A DNA stretch of 64,000 nt from Deinococcus sp. AB2017081 (GCF_034440735.1 NZ_CP140098.1:1977501-2041500), one strand, 5' to 3'; counted from the first letter of the stretch, positions 1-12,836 are shown. Program-made: numbers and translations. Notes: a model not told the origin generated them from the sequence alone.

Positions 1-1
1 G

Positions 2-1642
2 CTGCGCGAGGCTGTCCCAGGACTGGCGGGCTACACCCTGAACGCGACCATGGACGGGCAGCCGCCCGTGCAGGCGGTCAGCGCCACCCGCATCGGAGAG
101 CCGCGTCCCGTGCTGATCATCGGGGCCGCCGGGGCCGCGCGGGACGCCCTGGCGCGTGCCCTGGCGGTGCAGGGGCTGGCCTCGCGGGCGGTCACGCCGG
201 ACCGGCTGAGCGCTGCCGACGTGCAGGCGTCGGCCCGGACCGTGCTGCTCGACACGCCCGCTGGCGCCCTCCCTCCACCGCTGCGGGCCGCACTGACCGG
301 GCGCGTGGAGGCCGGGGGGCACGTGCTGATCGCCGGAGCGGCGCAGGCCTTCGGGCCGGGCGGGTATGTCGGCACCAGCCTGGAGGGGCTGTCGCCGCTG
401 TCGGGCCGCGTGCCGCGCGACCTGCCCCGGCTGGCACTGGCCCTGGTGCTCGACAAGTCCGGCTCCATGAACGAGACCGTGGGCGGCGGCGTCACCAAGC
501 TCGACCTGATCAAATCCGCCGCGCTGAACTCGGCGCTGCTGCTGTCCCCACAGAGCGAGGTTACCGTGATCGCCTTCGATTCCTCACCGAAGATCGCCGT
601 GCCGCTGACCCGCGCCACCGACACGGCCGTGATCCGCGCCCAGATCAGCCGGATCGAGGCCGAGGGCGGCACGGTTGTGAAACGTGCTCTGGACGCGGCC
701 CTGAAGGAGCTCCAGAAGTCCGGGGCGTCCCGCAAGCACCTGATCCTGCTCACCGACGGCGTGGACGGCGGCATCTTCAGCCCGGACGAGTACCGCCGGC
801 AGATCCGCCGGATGCGGGCCACCGGCATCACCCTGAGCACCGTCAGCGTGGGCAGCGGCATGCATGTCCCCCTGATGCGCAGCATGGCCGGGTGGGGCGA
901 GGGCCGGTTTGCCCAGGCGCAGGACTGGCGTGACGTGCCCAGCCTGATGGCGCGCGACACCCTGAACCTGGGCGAGAGCGCGGTGAGGACCGGCGCATTC
1001 GCGGCGCAGTGGCCCGCCGGCCCGTCCTTCACCGCCGGTCAGTACACCCGCACCACCCTGAAACCGGGCGCGACCCCGCTGGGCGTGGTCGGCAGTGGCC
1101 CGGACGCCGATCCGCTGGCTGCCACGTGGCGGGTCGGTCTGGGGAGCGTCACGGCACTCGCACTCCACCCCACCGCCGCCGGGAGTGGGGTGGGGGCATG
1201 GCGTGACTTTCCGGCGCGGCTGGCTCCCCTGATCCGCGGCACGCCGCTGCCGGGTGTGGAGGCTGCCCGGGTGACCGTGACCCGGGACGGAGCGGATCTG
1301 GTCGTGACCGCACCCACGTCCCGGGTGACGCTCGACACACCGGTCGGGGCGTGGCCGGTGGCCCTCCAGGGGTCTGCGGGGCGCACGTACACTGCCCGCC
1401 TGTACGCGCCCCCGCCCGGTGGATACAGTGCGCCGGACGCGGCGGCGGGGCTGCCCACCGTGACCCGCGACGTGGCGTCCCTGGGGCTGACGGGCCCGCC
1501 GTCCGGGGGGCGGGGGGCTCCGGGCTGGGCGCTCCGCTCCGCGTGGCCGGTGCTGGCGATCCTGGCCGTGCTGGCGTTCCTGACCGGTCTGGCGCTGCGG
1601 TACCTGCCGGCCCTCGGGGAATCCACCGCTACGCGGGCCTGA
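2..1642 (+). CDS. VWA-domain membrane protein, 5' end outside window
   Basis: The reading frame is open to the left edge of the window, so the true start lies upstream; the ATG at 50 is only the first internal one. The visible part starts with a glutamine-amidotransferase-like segment ([12 protein letters not shown], then [12 protein letters not shown]). A von Willebrand factor A domain follows, with the metal-binding motif DKSGS at bases 452-466 and LLTDGVDGG near 750-780. Near the C-terminus is one hydrophobic helix ([21 protein letters not shown]), followed by a short tail. This order matches membrane-anchored VWA proteins found with BatA-like systems, which probably act as protein-binding scaffolds at the membrane. 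The product's partner is unknown. It precedes a molybdenum hydroxylase cluster but does not look like the CoxE VWA protein of that pathway, because it is membrane-anchored and has the extra N-terminal domain. Confidence 0.8.
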   Translation: MREAVPGLAGYTLNATMDGQPPVQAVSATRIGEPRPVLIIGAAGAARDALARALAVQGLASRAVTPDRLSAADVQASARTVLLDTPAGALPPPLRAALTGRVEAGGHVLIAGAAQAFGPGGYVGTSLEGLSPLSGRVPRDLPRLALALVLDKSGSMNETVGGGVTKLDLIKSAALNSALLLSPQSEVTVIAFDSSPKIAVPLTRATDTAVIRAQISRIEAEGGTVVKRALDAALKELQKSGASRKHLILLTDGVDGGIFSPDEYRRQIRRMRATGITLSTVSVGSGMHVPLMRSMAGWGEGRFAQAQDWRDVPSLMARDTLNLGESAVRTGAFAAQWPAGPSFTAGQYTRTTLKPGATPLGVVGSGPDADPLAATWRVGLGSVTALALHPTAAGSGVGAWRDFPARLAPLIRGTPLPGVEAARVTVTRDGADLVVTAPTSRVTLDTPVGAWPVALQGSAGRTYTARLYAPPPGGYSAPDAAAGLPTVTRDVASLGLTGPPSGGRGAPGWALRSAWPVLAILAVLAFLTGLALRYLPALGESTATRA

Positions 1643-1793
1643 GGACGACCTGAACCGTCCCGTACGCCAGGTGAGGGATCCGGAGGCACCGGCTGCGGGC
1701 GCCGCCATGGAGACGGGGCAATGCAAAGGCCGTGGCACACGGCAGCGGGGCTCACCCAGACGGCACCCTTTTCCAACCTTCATGTGTTTGAAT

Positions 1794-1822
1794 GGTGACG
1801 GTCAGAAAATCAGGTTGTCACC
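1794..1822. promoter_or_regulatory. Possible operator: GGTGAC/GTCACC inverted repeat before the 2Fe-2S subunit gene
   Basis: GGTGAC at 1794-1799 and GTCACC at 1817-1822 form a perfect 6-bp inverted repeat 17 nt apart, about 40 nt before the start codon. The position suits regulator binding, but no regulator gene is adjacent and the arms are short, so chance is possible. Confidence 0.25.
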
Positions 1823-1859
1823 GCGCTTTGCATCACCACCTTTTCAGTGGGAGGCCCGC

Positions 1860-2357
1860 ATGAACGTCACGCTCCAGGTGAACGGCAAGTCCTACACACG
1901 CGACGTGGAGCCCAGAACGCTCCTCGTCCACTTTCTCCGCGAGGAGCTCGCCCTGACCGGCACCCACGTCGGCTGTGACACCAGCCAGTGCGGGGCCTGC
2001 ACGGTGCATGTCAACGGCGACGCGGTCAAGAGCTGCACCGTGCTGGCCGTCCAGGCCGACGGCATGGAGGTCACGACCATCGAGGGTCTGGGCACGGTCG
2101 GTGACCTGCACCCCCTCCAGACCGGCTTCTGGGAGGAGCACGGCCTGCAGTGCGGCTTCTGTACGCCCGGCATGATCATGGCCTCGGCCGAGCTGCTCAG
2201 GCACAACCCCGATCCCAGTGAGGACGTGATCCGTCATCACCTGGAAGGCAACTACTGCCGCTGCACCGGGTACCACAACATCGTCAGGGCTGTCCAGCAC
2301 GCGGCCAGCGCCATGCAGGCCGGCGCCAAAGCGCCCGGTCAGGCCGCCGACGACTGA
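1860..2357 (+). CDS. Molybdenum hydroxylase 2Fe-2S subunit (CoxS/XdhC-type small subunit)
   Basis: This 165-residue protein is the electron-transfer subunit of a xanthine oxidase/CO dehydrogenase-family enzyme. The plant-type 2Fe-2S cluster is bound by C39, C44, C47 and C59 (CDTSQCGAC, then C), and the second cluster by C98, C101, C133 and C135 (CGFC, CRC). Both sets are complete. The start at 1860 is chosen because GGGAGG lies 5 nt before it and the family begins with a short beta strand such as [10 protein letters not shown]; an open frame runs further upstream but lacks family character. It is the first gene of an S-L-M cluster with the Mo and FAD subunits downstream. The order differs from the M-S-L order of the well-known aerobic CO dehydrogenase operon. 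Confidence 0.95.
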   Translation: MNVTLQVNGKSYTRDVEPRTLLVHFLREELALTGTHVGCDTSQCGACTVHVNGDAVKSCTVLAVQADGMEVTTIEGLGTVGDLHPLQTGFWEEHGLQCGFCTPGMIMASAELLRHNPDPSEDVIRHHLEGNYCRCTGYHNIVRAVQHAASAMQAGAKAPGQAADD

Positions 2358-2371
2358 CGCGGGTGCCGGGC

Positions 2372-2397
2372 ACTGAGCGGGGAGCTCAGCGCTCAGT
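2372..2397. other. Hairpin in the gap between small and large subunit genes
   Basis: ACTGAGCG at 2372-2379 pairs perfectly with CGCTCAGT at 2390-2397 across a 10-nt loop. There is no T-run, so it is more likely an mRNA stability or processing element than a terminator. Confidence 0.5.
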
Positions 2398-2462
2398 CCT
2401 CAGGTTCGACCCTACCGCCCAGAGCCCAGAGCTCATGGCCATCCCCACGGAGGCACCACCCC

Positions 2463-4853
2463 ATGACGGACTCCAGAAGCGAGAAGTACTTCGGGCAGGC
2501 CCTGAAGCGCAAGGAAGATCCGCGCTTCATCACCGGCACCGGCAACTACACCGACGATGTCGTCATTCCCGGCACGCTGCACGCCGCGATGGTGCGCAGT
2601 CCCTACCCCCACGCGAAGCTCGGCGCGATCAACACGGAGTCCGTGAAGGACATGCCCGGCGTGGTGCGGGTTCTCACCGGCCAGGACGTCAAGGACGCCG
2701 GGCTGGGGAGCATTCCGGTCGGCTGGCTGCTGCCGGAACTCAAGACGCCGGCCCACCCCGCCATCGCGCTGGACGAGGCCAACCACGTGGGTGACATCGT
2801 CGCGGTCGTGATCGCGGAGACCCGTGCCCAGGCCGAGGACGCCGCCGCGGCGCTGGAAGTGGACTACGAAGCGCTCCCGGCCGTGTCAAGCGCCTCCGCG
2901 GCCCTCAAGGACGGTGCGGCCCTGGTGCACGACGACGTGCCCGGCAACGTCGCCTTCCACTGGGAGATCGGGGACGAGGCCGCCACCAACGAGGCCTTCG
3001 GCGCCGCGCCGCGTAAGGTCAGTGTCAAGCTCAAGAACCACCGGCTGGTCGCCAACCCCATCGAGCCGCGCAGCAGCCTGGCCCAGTTCACCCCCGCCAG
3101 CGGTGAATATCTGCTGTACACGACCTCGCAGAATCCGCACATCCACCGCCTGATCCTCGCGGCCTTCGTGATGAGCATCCCCGAGCACAAGCTGCGCGTG
3201 ATCTCGCCGGACGTGGGCGGGGGCTTCGGCACCAAGATCTTCCAGTACCAGGAAGAGGTCATCGTGCTGCTCGCCACGCGCCTGCTGGGCCGCCCCGTGA
3301 AGTGGACGGCGCGCCGCAGCGAGGCCTTCGTCAGCGACGCGCAGGGCCGCGACCACGAGACCGTCGCGCAGCTCGCCGTCAGTGACGACGGCAAGATCCT
3401 GGGCTTCCGCGTGAACACCCTGGCGAACCTGGGCGCGTACCAGACGCTGTTCGCCCCGGCCGTGCCCACGTACCTGTACGGCACCCTGCTGAACGGGGTG
3501 TACAAGATCCCCGCCATCCACGCCAAGGTCACGGGCGTCATGACCAACACCGTGCCCGTCGACGCGTACCGCGGGGCCGGCCGCCCCGAGGCCACGTACC
3601 TGATCGAGCGCATCGTGGACATGGCCGCCCACGAACTGAACATGGATCCGGCCGAATTCCGCCGCAAGAACTTCATCCAGGAAGACGAATTCCCGTACCA
3701 GACCCCGGTCGCGCTGGTGTACGACTCCGGCAACTACGAGCCGGCGCTGGACAAGGCCATGGGCATGATGAACTACCCCGCCCTGCGCGAGGAACAGGCC
3801 CGGATGAAGGGGTCGAACAAGATCCTGGGCGTGGGCCTGATCTCCTTCCTGGAGGCCTGCGGTCTGGCCCCCTCGGCCCTCGTGGGGCAGCTCGGGGCCC
3901 AGGCCGGGCAGTGGGAATCGAGCCTGGTGCGTGTGCACCCCACCGGCAAGGTCGAGCTCTTCACCGGCAGCCACAGCCACGGCCAGGGCCACGAGACGGC
4001 GTTCCCGCAGATCGCCGCCGACGAACTCCAGATTCCCATCGAGGACATCGACCTGATCCACGGCGACACCGGCCGCATGCCCTACGGCTGGGGTACCTAC
4101 GGCAGCCGCTCGGCCGCAGTGGGCGGCTCGGCCCTGAAGATGGCCCTGGGCAAGATCACCACCAAGATGAAGAAGATCGCCGCGCACCTGCTGGAAGCCA
4201 GCGTGGACGACGTCGAGCACGAGGGCGGTGTGTTCCGCATCAAGGGCGCGCCCGAGAAGAGCAAGACCTTCTTCGACATCGCCCTGATGGCCCACCTCGC
4301 CCACAACTATCCCGAGGATCTGGAGCCGGGCCTGGAAGCCACCGCGTTCTACGACCCCAAGAACTTCGTGTATCCCTTCGGCACGCACATCGCTGTGGTC
4401 GAGATCGACACCGATACCGGCCACGTGAAGCTGCGCAACTACGGCTGCGTGGACGACTGCGGGCCCCTGATCAATCCCCTGATTGCCGAGGGACAGGTGC
4501 ACGGTGGGATCGCCCAGGGCATGGGGCAGGCGCTGCTGGAAGATGCCGCCTACGACGACGAGGGCAACTTCCTGGCCGGCACGTACATGGAATACGCCAT
4601 GCCCCGCGCCGACGACGTGCCAAGCTTCCAGATCGGGCACACCGTCACCCCCAGCCCGCACAACCCCCTGGGAGTGAAGGGGATCGGCGAGGCCGGCACC
4701 ATTGCCAGCACCGCTGCCGTCGCCAGCGCCGTCATGGACGCCCTGTGGCATGAGTGCGGGATCGCCCATCTGGACATGCCCTACACCGCCGAGAAGGTCT
4801 GGAAGGCCATCCGTGACGCGCGGGGCGCCCAGCCGCAGGCTGCCGACGACTGA
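2463..4853 (+). CDS. Molybdenum hydroxylase large subunit, form II CoxL type
   Basis: The 796-residue protein is the molybdopterin-cytosine-dinucleotide-binding catalytic subunit. The active-site loop reads AYRGAGR at residues 368-374. That is the signature of form II (BMS) enzymes; true CO dehydrogenase form I has AYxCSFR with the copper-binding cysteine. The catalytic glutamate is in KGIGE (E743). The N-terminal region begins [20 protein letters not shown], typical of the family. An SD (GGAGG) precedes the ATG by about 10 nt. The cluster can be expected to hydroxylate an aromatic or purine-like substrate, or an aldehyde, rather than oxidise CO, but the substrate cannot be read from sequence. 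Hairpins occupy the gaps on both sides. No cofactor-insertion chaperone (XdhC/CoxF) gene is present in the window. Confidence 0.93.
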   Translation: MTDSRSEKYFGQALKRKEDPRFITGTGNYTDDVVIPGTLHAAMVRSPYPHAKLGAINTESVKDMPGVVRVLTGQDVKDAGLGSIPVGWLLPELKTPAHPAIALDEANHVGDIVAVVIAETRAQAEDAAAALEVDYEALPAVSSASAALKDGAALVHDDVPGNVAFHWEIGDEAATNEAFGAAPRKVSVKLKNHRLVANPIEPRSSLAQFTPASGEYLLYTTSQNPHIHRLILAAFVMSIPEHKLRVISPDVGGGFGTKIFQYQEEVIVLLATRLLGRPVKWTARRSEAFVSDAQGRDHETVAQLAVSDDGKILGFRVNTLANLGAYQTLFAPAVPTYLYGTLLNGVYKIPAIHAKVTGVMTNTVPVDAYRGAGRPEATYLIERIVDMAAHELNMDPAEFRRKNFIQEDEFPYQTPVALVYDSGNYEPALDKAMGMMNYPALREEQARMKGSNKILGVGLISFLEACGLAPSALVGQLGAQAGQWESSLVRVHPTGKVELFTGSHSHGQGHETAFPQIAADELQIPIEDIDLIHGDTGRMPYGWGTYGSRSAAVGGSALKMALGKITTKMKKIAAHLLEASVDDVEHEGGVFRIKGAPEKSKTFFDIALMAHLAHNYPEDLEPGLEATAFYDPKNFVYPFGTHIAVVEIDTDTGHVKLRNYGCVDDCGPLINPLIAEGQVHGGIAQGMGQALLEDAAYDDEGNFLAGTYMEYAMPRADDVPSFQIGHTVTPSPHNPLGVKGIGEAGTIASTAAVASAVMDALWHECGIAHLDMPYTAEKVWKAIRDARGAQPQAADD

Positions 4854-4861
4854 AGCACCTC

Positions 4862-4908
4862 TGAGCGCTGGGCTCGGCGCAACAGCACGTCCCCCAGCCC
4901 GGCGCTCA
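4862..4908. other. Hairpin in the gap between large and FAD subunit genes
   Basis: TGAGCGC (4862-4868) pairs with GCGCTCA (4902-4908), and inside it GGGCT (4870-4874) pairs with AGCCC (4896-4900). It shares the CTGAGCG/CGCTCA core with the hairpin in the preceding gap and also lacks a T-run. Confidence 0.5.
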
Positions 4909-4930
4909 CGGCCCTATCCCGGAGGGATCC

Positions 4931-5725
4931 ATGTACCCAGCCAATTTCGACTACCAGAAAGCCGAGAGCGTCGATCAGGCGTTGCAGGCCCTTGCCGCCA
5001 ATCCCGACCTGAAGATCATCGCCGGGGGGCACTCGCTGCTGCCCGCCATGAAACTGCGTCTGGCCCAGCCACCCGCGCTGCTCGACGTGTGGGGCATCCA
5101 GGAAATGAAGGGGATCACGCGCGACGGTGACATGTTCGTCGTCGGGGCCATGACCACCCACGCCGACATCCTGCGCAGCGAACTGCCCCTGTTCCCCGAG
5201 GTCGCCGGGTGGGTCGGTGACCCCATGGTGCGCAACCGGGGCACCATCGGCGGATCGCTGGCGCATGCCGACCCCAGCGCCGACTACCCCGCCGCTGCCC
5301 TGGCCCTGGGCGTGGAGTTCGTCATCCGTGGTCTGGGCGGTGAACGTACCGTCCACGCCGACGACATGTTCCAGGGCATGTTCGAGAGCGCCGTGCAGCC
5401 GGGTGAACTCCTGACCCACATCCGTATTCCGGCGACGATCCAGGCCTCGGCCTACGAGAAGTTCCGCCACCCGGCCAGCCATTACGCCGTCGTCGGTGTC
5501 GCGGTTGCGCGGCATGCCGACGGGGAAGTCCGCGCGGCGTACACCGGGGCCGCCGAGCGCGCCCACCGCCTGACGAAGCTGGAAGAGGCCGTCCGCAACG
5601 GCAACACCGCGCCGACCGGACTGGTTGAGGCCAGCGACCTGCTGGGTGACCGCTTCGCCAGCGCCGACTACCGCGCCCATCTGGTCGATGTGCTCTCGGC
5701 GCGGGCGGTGGGGCGCCTGGGCTGA
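4931..5725 (+). CDS. Molybdenum hydroxylase FAD-binding subunit (CoxM-type)
   Basis: This 264-residue FAD subunit passes electrons from the 2Fe-2S subunit to the acceptor. Both FAD-contacting motifs of the family are present: AGGHSLLP at residues 31-38 and TIGGS at 105-109, the latter followed by AHADPSADYP. Length is slightly below the 280-290 residues usual for CoxM. The start is fixed by GGAGGG 4 nt upstream of the ATG. It is the last gene of the cluster; a clear terminator follows 19 nt after the stop. Confidence 0.94.
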   Translation: MYPANFDYQKAESVDQALQALAANPDLKIIAGGHSLLPAMKLRLAQPPALLDVWGIQEMKGITRDGDMFVVGAMTTHADILRSELPLFPEVAGWVGDPMVRNRGTIGGSLAHADPSADYPAAALALGVEFVIRGLGGERTVHADDMFQGMFESAVQPGELLTHIRIPATIQASAYEKFRHPASHYAVVGVAVARHADGEVRAAYTGAAERAHRLTKLEEAVRNGNTAPTGLVEASDLLGDRFASADYRAHLVDVLSARAVGRLG

Positions 5726-5743
5726 CCGACTGCTGTTCCCATG

Positions 5744-5767
5744 CCCCCGGCTCCGGTCGGGGGTTTT
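5744..5767 (+). terminator. Intrinsic terminator of the molybdenum hydroxylase cluster
   Basis: CCCCCG (5744-5749) pairs with CGGGGG (5758-5763) and is followed directly by TTTT. Confidence 0.85.
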
Positions 5768-5794
5768 CGCTTGCTGGGCTGGGCAGAACTGCTG

Positions 5795-6448
5795 CTACTG
5801 GATCAGCCCGGCAATGCCGTTGATGGTCGCGGCGATGATGACGGTACCGAAGATGAACGAGAGCAGCGCGTGGCCCAGCAGCAGGCGGCGCATGTTCCGT
5901 GTGTTCAGATCGGTGTCGCTGACCTGATACGTCATGCCGATCGTGACTGCCAGATACGCGAAATCCCAGTACGTCGGTTCGTCGAGTTCGCCGGCGCCGT
6001 GGGCGAAGCGCACGCCCCGGCCATCACGGTAGTACCGGCGGGCGTAGTGCAGCGTGTATTCCGTCTGTACCAGCAGCCACGAGGCCGCGACGGTCGCGAC
6101 CGCCAGTCCGGTCAGCAGGATCTCGGCCGTTCCGGTCGTCCGGTGTGCGTCCGAGAGCAGGAAACCCACGCCCACCAGACTCACGACGGCGGCCGTCAGG
6201 GTCACCGAGCCGGCCACGGCGCGCGAGTCGTCCTCGCGCCGGGCCAGCTCCCGTGTGCGGGCCGGGCCCGCCCGCATCATCATGGGCCACAGCTGGGCCA
6301 TCAGGGTGATGCAGAACGTGATCCAGCCGATCACCAGGCGGGCATCCAGAAACCACTCGCGGGGAGTGAGCAGCCCGGCAGCAAGGCCGGCCGCGACCCC
6401 CACGAGCAGCCGGAGCAGGGCGTGGGGTCTGGTGGCTGACCGGGTCAT
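5795..6448 (-). CDS. DUF1345 family membrane protein
   Basis: The 217-residue protein has about five hydrophobic segments and the family features YWDFAYLAVTIGMTYQVSD near residues 160-180 and the C-terminal HALLSFIFGTVIIAATIN. These match DUF1345, an integral membrane family with no assigned biochemical role. Start 6448 is supported by TACTCT on the minus strand, 5 nt before the ATG, indicating a leaderless transcript. It faces the molybdenum hydroxylase cluster tail to tail and shares no evident function with it. Confidence 0.88.
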   Translation of the reverse strand: MTRSATRPHALLRLLVGVAAGLAAGLLTPREWFLDARLVIGWITFCITLMAQLWPMMMRAGPARTRELARREDDSRAVAGSVTLTAAVVSLVGVGFLLSDAHRTTGTAEILLTGLAVATVAASWLLVQTEYTLHYARRYYRDGRGVRFAHGAGELDEPTYWDFAYLAVTIGMTYQVSDTDLNTRNMRRLLLGHALLSFIFGTVIIAATINGIAGLIQ

Positions 6449-6453
6449 GCCTG

Positions 6454-6459
6454 AGAGTA
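6454..6459 (-). promoter_or_regulatory. Leaderless -10 box of the DUF1345 gene
   Basis: TACTCT, 5 nt before the ATG. Confidence 0.55.
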
Positions 6460-6499
6460 GCTGTTCCGGGCGCAGCTGCCCGGTGTCCGCAGGTTCCGC

Positions 6500-7396
6500 C
6501 TATTCCGCCCCTGCTCCACGCACCGCCGCCTCGATCTCCTTGATGCCCGGCTGCCGCGACAGGATGCGCTCGGCAATCGCCCGTGTCTTGGCGCCCTGCC
6601 CGGTGCGGTTCCACGCGAGCAGGGCTCCCTGCCGGTACCAGTGGTACTGCAGGGGCACCCCGATATCCACGGCGCGGTCAAAGGCCTGGGCCGCCGACTC
6701 GTTGTCCCCCAGGGCCAGCCGCGCCTGTCCCAGCCCCCACCAGTCGAAGGCGGTGGCAGTGCCCTTGCCGGTGCGGGCCGTCATCTCGTCGCGCAGGCGT
6801 GTCCAGTTGGCCCGCTCGTCCCAGTCGCGGCCCAGGATGGCCTTCACGTCGGCTTCCCGAGCGGCGGGGTACGCCACCAGATATTCACCGTTGTAATAGT
6901 CCCACAGCTCCGTGAAGCGCCCCGTGTTCAGCGTGAGTTTCGGCCCCAGCAGCGAATCGCTCGCCGTAAACGAATCCGCCGTATAGGCGTACACCGTCCG
7001 GAAATGCGAGGTGTTGTCGTTCACCTTCAGCCGCTGCTGCACCACCACCGGCAGCTTCGCGGCGATCAGCGACCGCAGCAGGGCCGGCGTTCCCGCGTAA
7101 CGGATCTGGGTCTTCAGTCCCTTCTCTTCCAGATACGCGGCGAGCTCCTGCGTCGAGACCTCGACATCACGGGAATCGTCCTTCAGGGCCTTCGCTGCCT
7201 GGGCCTGGGTCACGACCGTGCCGTGGTAGCCCAGGATGACCTTCGCCGTCACCGGGCCACAGTTGTTGAAGCCCTGGGCCTCGTACCCCACGCCGCTCAG
7301 GCTCAACCGGGCAGGCAGCGCCGCCTGTGCCTGAGACGTACACGCGGCCAGTGCCGGTATCACCAGAAGGGCTGTAAGGGACAGGGCACGGTTCAT
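6500..7396 (-). CDS. C39-like papain-fold lipoprotein with TPR-like C-terminus
   Basis: A lipoprotein signal peptide ends at the lipobox LAAC with C19, so the product should be exported and lipid-anchored. Residues 35-150 resemble the peptidase C39-like fold: C46 in NNCGP, H131 in NTSHF and D147 give a plausible catalytic triad. The rest (about 190-298) is helical and TPR-like (WWGLGQARLALGDNESAAQAFDRAV). Stand-alone C39-like lipoproteins of this layout are common in Deinococcus and Cyanobacteria; their substrates are unknown. A CACACT box 7 nt before the ATG is a near match to the leaderless -10 pattern used by its neighbours. Confidence 0.8.
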   Translation of the reverse strand: MNRALSLTALLVIPALAACTSQAQAALPARLSLSGVGYEAQGFNNCGPVTAKVILGYHGTVVTQAQAAKALKDDSRDVEVSTQELAAYLEEKGLKTQIRYAGTPALLRSLIAAKLPVVVQQRLKVNDNTSHFRTVYAYTADSFTASDSLLGPKLTLNTGRFTELWDYYNGEYLVAYPAAREADVKAILGRDWDERANWTRLRDEMTARTGKGTATAFDWWGLGQARLALGDNESAAQAFDRAVDIGVPLQYHWYRQGALLAWNRTGQGAKTRAIAERILSRQPGIKEIEAAVRGAGAE

Positions 7397-7524
7397 ACGG
7401 TTCAGTGTGGAGTGATCGAGGCAAAACCGCCTTCAGCACGACTGAATCAACTCCCGGCCATGCCTTTACCCGCTTCCCAGATTGAATGACCGGCTGCACT
7501 TCTCACAGAGAGGGAACTGGAGGT

Positions 7525-8343
7525 CTATCTGGATTCAGCAGGCCCTGTCTTGCCGTCCCAGTACGAGGTTTCGCGAGTCTCAATGGTATTTCCTGAAAGA
7601 GCCGTGGGAATCAATCTGGTATGTCGAAACACCCAGTTGCCCCTGGCGTCGAAGTGTTGTTCGGTTCTGATGTTCACGAGGGGGCTGAACATCTGGCTGT
7701 TGCCAGAGCGGTCGATCACGATCAACGCCCAGTGCGTCTGGGCTGGGAACTGCTCGAGTCCGGCATTCCAGGCCCTGCCCACACCGATCCGGTTCCCGAT
7801 CCAGTAGGTGGTGCTGGAGTGCATCAACCGGTCGTCGTGCCGGGTCGATGCCGTCAGCACCCGGCCGCGCGAGTCGCAGGTCTGGACGGTCACGGAGGTG
7901 TACTGACCACGGGGGTTGACGTGCCGGGTCACGCTCCGGACGGCGCAGCGGCCCTGATAGGACGCCGTCTCGACGGATCGGGTGGGTTCCTGGTCATCGG
8001 TGACCGACAGGGTGAACGTGTCGCTGGAGCCCGCCAGCGCGAAGCGTTGGTGCCACGTGCGGACGCTCACCTCGCCGTTCCGTTTTCGGTAGGTAGAGGT
8101 CGTGGTCTCGGTCGCGGAACGACCATCGCGCACGACCTCCGTCACGGTGCGGTGCGTGCTGACCCCCAGGTCTGCATGTCCACCCTCCTGTGTCTGCACG
8201 CTGACCATCCGCCGGACGGGGCCGGTGAAGTCGAGCCGCGCCTCCAGCGGCGTGGCAGGCGAGGGCAGCGGGGCCGAGGCGTCCCACACGACCGCCCCCA
8301 CGATGCCGACGGCCAGGAGTCCGGTGGCGACGACGCGGCGCAC
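7525..8343 (-). CDS. Exported protein of unknown function
   Basis: The 272-residue product begins with a short charged stretch and a hydrophobic helix (VVATGLLAVGIVGAVVW), probably a signal peptide or membrane anchor. The remainder is rich in beta-strand-like segments with repeated motifs such as RGQYTSVTVQTCDSRGR and EQHFDARGNWVFRHT, resembling the bacterial pattern in which Asp-x-x-Gly-N-W/R turns join strands (as in RHS/YD or MORN-like repeats). No catalytic motif was recognised. The GTG start at 8343 follows CAGGCT by 6 nt, again close to the leaderless arrangement. It diverges from mfd, and the promoters lie in the 121-bp gap. Confidence 0.7.
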   Translation of the reverse strand: MRRVVATGLLAVGIVGAVVWDASAPLPSPATPLEARLDFTGPVRRMVSVQTQEGGHADLGVSTHRTVTEVVRDGRSATETTTSTYRKRNGEVSVRTWHQRFALAGSSDTFTLSVTDDQEPTRSVETASYQGRCAVRSVTRHVNPRGQYTSVTVQTCDSRGRVLTASTRHDDRLMHSSTTYWIGNRIGVGRAWNAGLEQFPAQTHWALIVIDRSGNSQMFSPLVNIRTEQHFDARGNWVFRHTRLIPTALSGNTIETRETSYWDGKTGPAESR

Positions 8344-8452
8344 CTCCCCAGCCTGCCATGCCGGGCGGGGCCGAGGCGGCGCAGGTCAGCGGATAGGGCG
8401 CGTGGGGCTTGCGTAAGTCTTTTCGCTCTCGGTTCGTGTGACCCCAGGCGCG

Positions 8453-8458
8453 TAAACT
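8453..8458 (+). promoter_or_regulatory. Leaderless -10 box of mfd
   Basis: TAAACT, 6 nt before the GTG start at 8465. Confidence 0.6.
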
Positions 8459-8464
8459 CTTCAG

Positions 8465-11608
<3,144 letters not shown>

Positions 11609-11636
11609 CGCTTGGCATTGTCGTTCGACTGAGATT

Positions 11637-12068
11637 CTATAAGATGGCTTTAAGTTTTATTTTAGGTGCGATTTGACCGTTAATCAAGTCTATAATCCCA
11701 TAGATTCCCTTCTTCAGCTTAAAATACATTTCGACTTCAACATCGATTAAATATACCGCTGAGTCTGATCCGACATAAATTTCTAGATCAAGGGCTGTGC
11801 CGAGAGGAAAGAGGGCAATACCTAATTTATCCTCAATACATTTAATCTCTTCTCGTGTGCTGATGCCAATGAGACAGTCAAATAAGACGGGGAATTTGCT
11901 CCCGCCAAACCTTTTGCCTTCAGTCAAGTTCGTGACGTATATAGCTAGGTCGAAGGAGTGATAGCCAATTCCAATCAGGCAATCTTGCGCTGCTTTTATT
12001 TCGGGCGCTTGCGCTCCGCTGAACTTAGAAAGGTGGTCGATCACCTCTTGAGGTACATCATCGTTCAT
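11637..12068 (-). CDS. A/T-rich orphan gene, SUKH-like immunity protein (putative)
   Basis: Base composition and codon use differ sharply from every neighbour: codons end often in A or T, and runs such as ttttattttagg occur. The C-terminal half (IEDKLGIALFPLGT, then SDSAVYLIDVEV and IIDLINGQ) fits the pattern of SUKH-3/SMI1-like immunity proteins, where a xxLGxxLxPxG segment leads into xxVYLL and a C-terminal helix. Such proteins neutralise contact-dependent or polymorphic toxins. No toxin gene is adjacent, so this would be an orphan immunity gene. The start at 12068 has GGAG 5 nt upstream; an in-frame ATG at 12092 would add 8 residues. The family call rests on pattern only, and an unrelated acquired gene is possible. 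Confidence 0.5.
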   Translation of the reverse strand: MNDDVPQEVIDHLSKFSGAQAPEIKAAQDCLIGIGYHSFDLAIYVTNLTEGKRFGGSKFPVLFDCLIGISTREEIKCIEDKLGIALFPLGTALDLEIYVGSDSAVYLIDVEVEMYFKLKKGIYGIIDLINGQIAPKIKLKAIL

Positions 12069-12248
12069 CCCTGCTCCATGAATTTCGGACATTCTCTATC
12101 TTGAGCACGTTTCCGCACCGGATTTTCAGCTTGACATATTTAGAGGTTGTCGGGAGAGAAGCTATCGCGCAGTTGATCCGCTGTGCGGTGGGGACGGACA
12201 ATTGCCGCATAGTAGTCGCATCCTCTGGAAACCCGCCACAATGTCCCC

Positions 12249-12836
12249 ATGACCCGTCCTCTCGCCTCCCTCCTCCATGCTGAAGCGGTGCGCCGGGGCC
12301 TGCGCTCGGGCGACCCGCTGCCCGACGAGCGCGAACTGTTTGAACTCGTGCGCGACCTGCCGTATGCGCGGGCCAGCAGCCACGCTCCCGAGACCGTCAT
12401 AGCCGAGTGGCGCGGCACGTGCTCGACCAAGCACGAACTGCTGGCGGCGCTGTACGCGGAACTGGGCCTGCCCAGCACCATCTACGCCTGCACACAGGAA
12501 ATCCGCCTGCCGGACGGTTCTGCGCCTGAACTGGCCGCGTGGAACGGCGAGCCGGTCATCGACGTTCACAATTACCTCGTGCTGCACGAACGCGGCGGCG
12601 ACCGCCTGATCGACGCGACGTGGCCGCTGGCGGCGCGGGCGGCGGGCCTGCCGGCGAACGAGTGGGGCCACGACATGCAGATCGCCTGCACGCCCCTGGA
12701 GACGTGGGCGCTGAATCCCGGCGAGGACGTGGCAGCGTTCAAGGAAGCGAAACTGCGCGAACGCTATACGCCAGAGCAGCTGGAGCGGCGCGACGAGTTC
12801 ATCCGCGCGGTGGGCCAGCTGTTCACGCGGGGGTGA
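12249..12836 (+). CDS. Transglutaminase-like cysteine hydrolase domain protein
   Basis: The 195-residue protein shows a transglutaminase-like triad in the right order: C58 in WRGTCSTKHELLAALYAELG, H107 in IDVHNYLVL and D122 in RLIDATWP. The helix after the cysteine and the DAT motif after the histidine strand are typical of the superfamily, whose bacterial members act as peptidases or amidases. No signal peptide is present, so it is probably cytoplasmic. CACAAT lies 6 nt before the ATG, a near match to the leaderless -10. It diverges from the A/T-rich gene. No neighbour suggests a substrate. Confidence 0.72.
   Translation: MTRPLASLLHAEAVRRGLRSGDPLPDERELFELVRDLPYARASSHAPETVIAEWRGTCSTKHELLAALYAELGLPSTIYACTQEIRLPDGSAPELAAWNGEPVIDVHNYLVLHERGGDRLIDATWPLAARAAGLPANEWGHDMQIACTPLETWALNPGEDVAAFKEAKLRERYTPEQLERRDEFIRAVGQLFTRG

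Noticed and set aside
2..1642. VWA protein as CoxE accessory of the molybdenum hydroxylase
   Set aside because: CoxE lacks a membrane helix and an amidotransferase-like N-terminus, and no CoxD ATPase is visible; the neighbour relation may be chance.
2886..4769. 627-codon minus-strand frame over the Mo subunit
   Set aside because: Shadow frame; the plus strand encodes the Mo subunit with its catalytic motifs.
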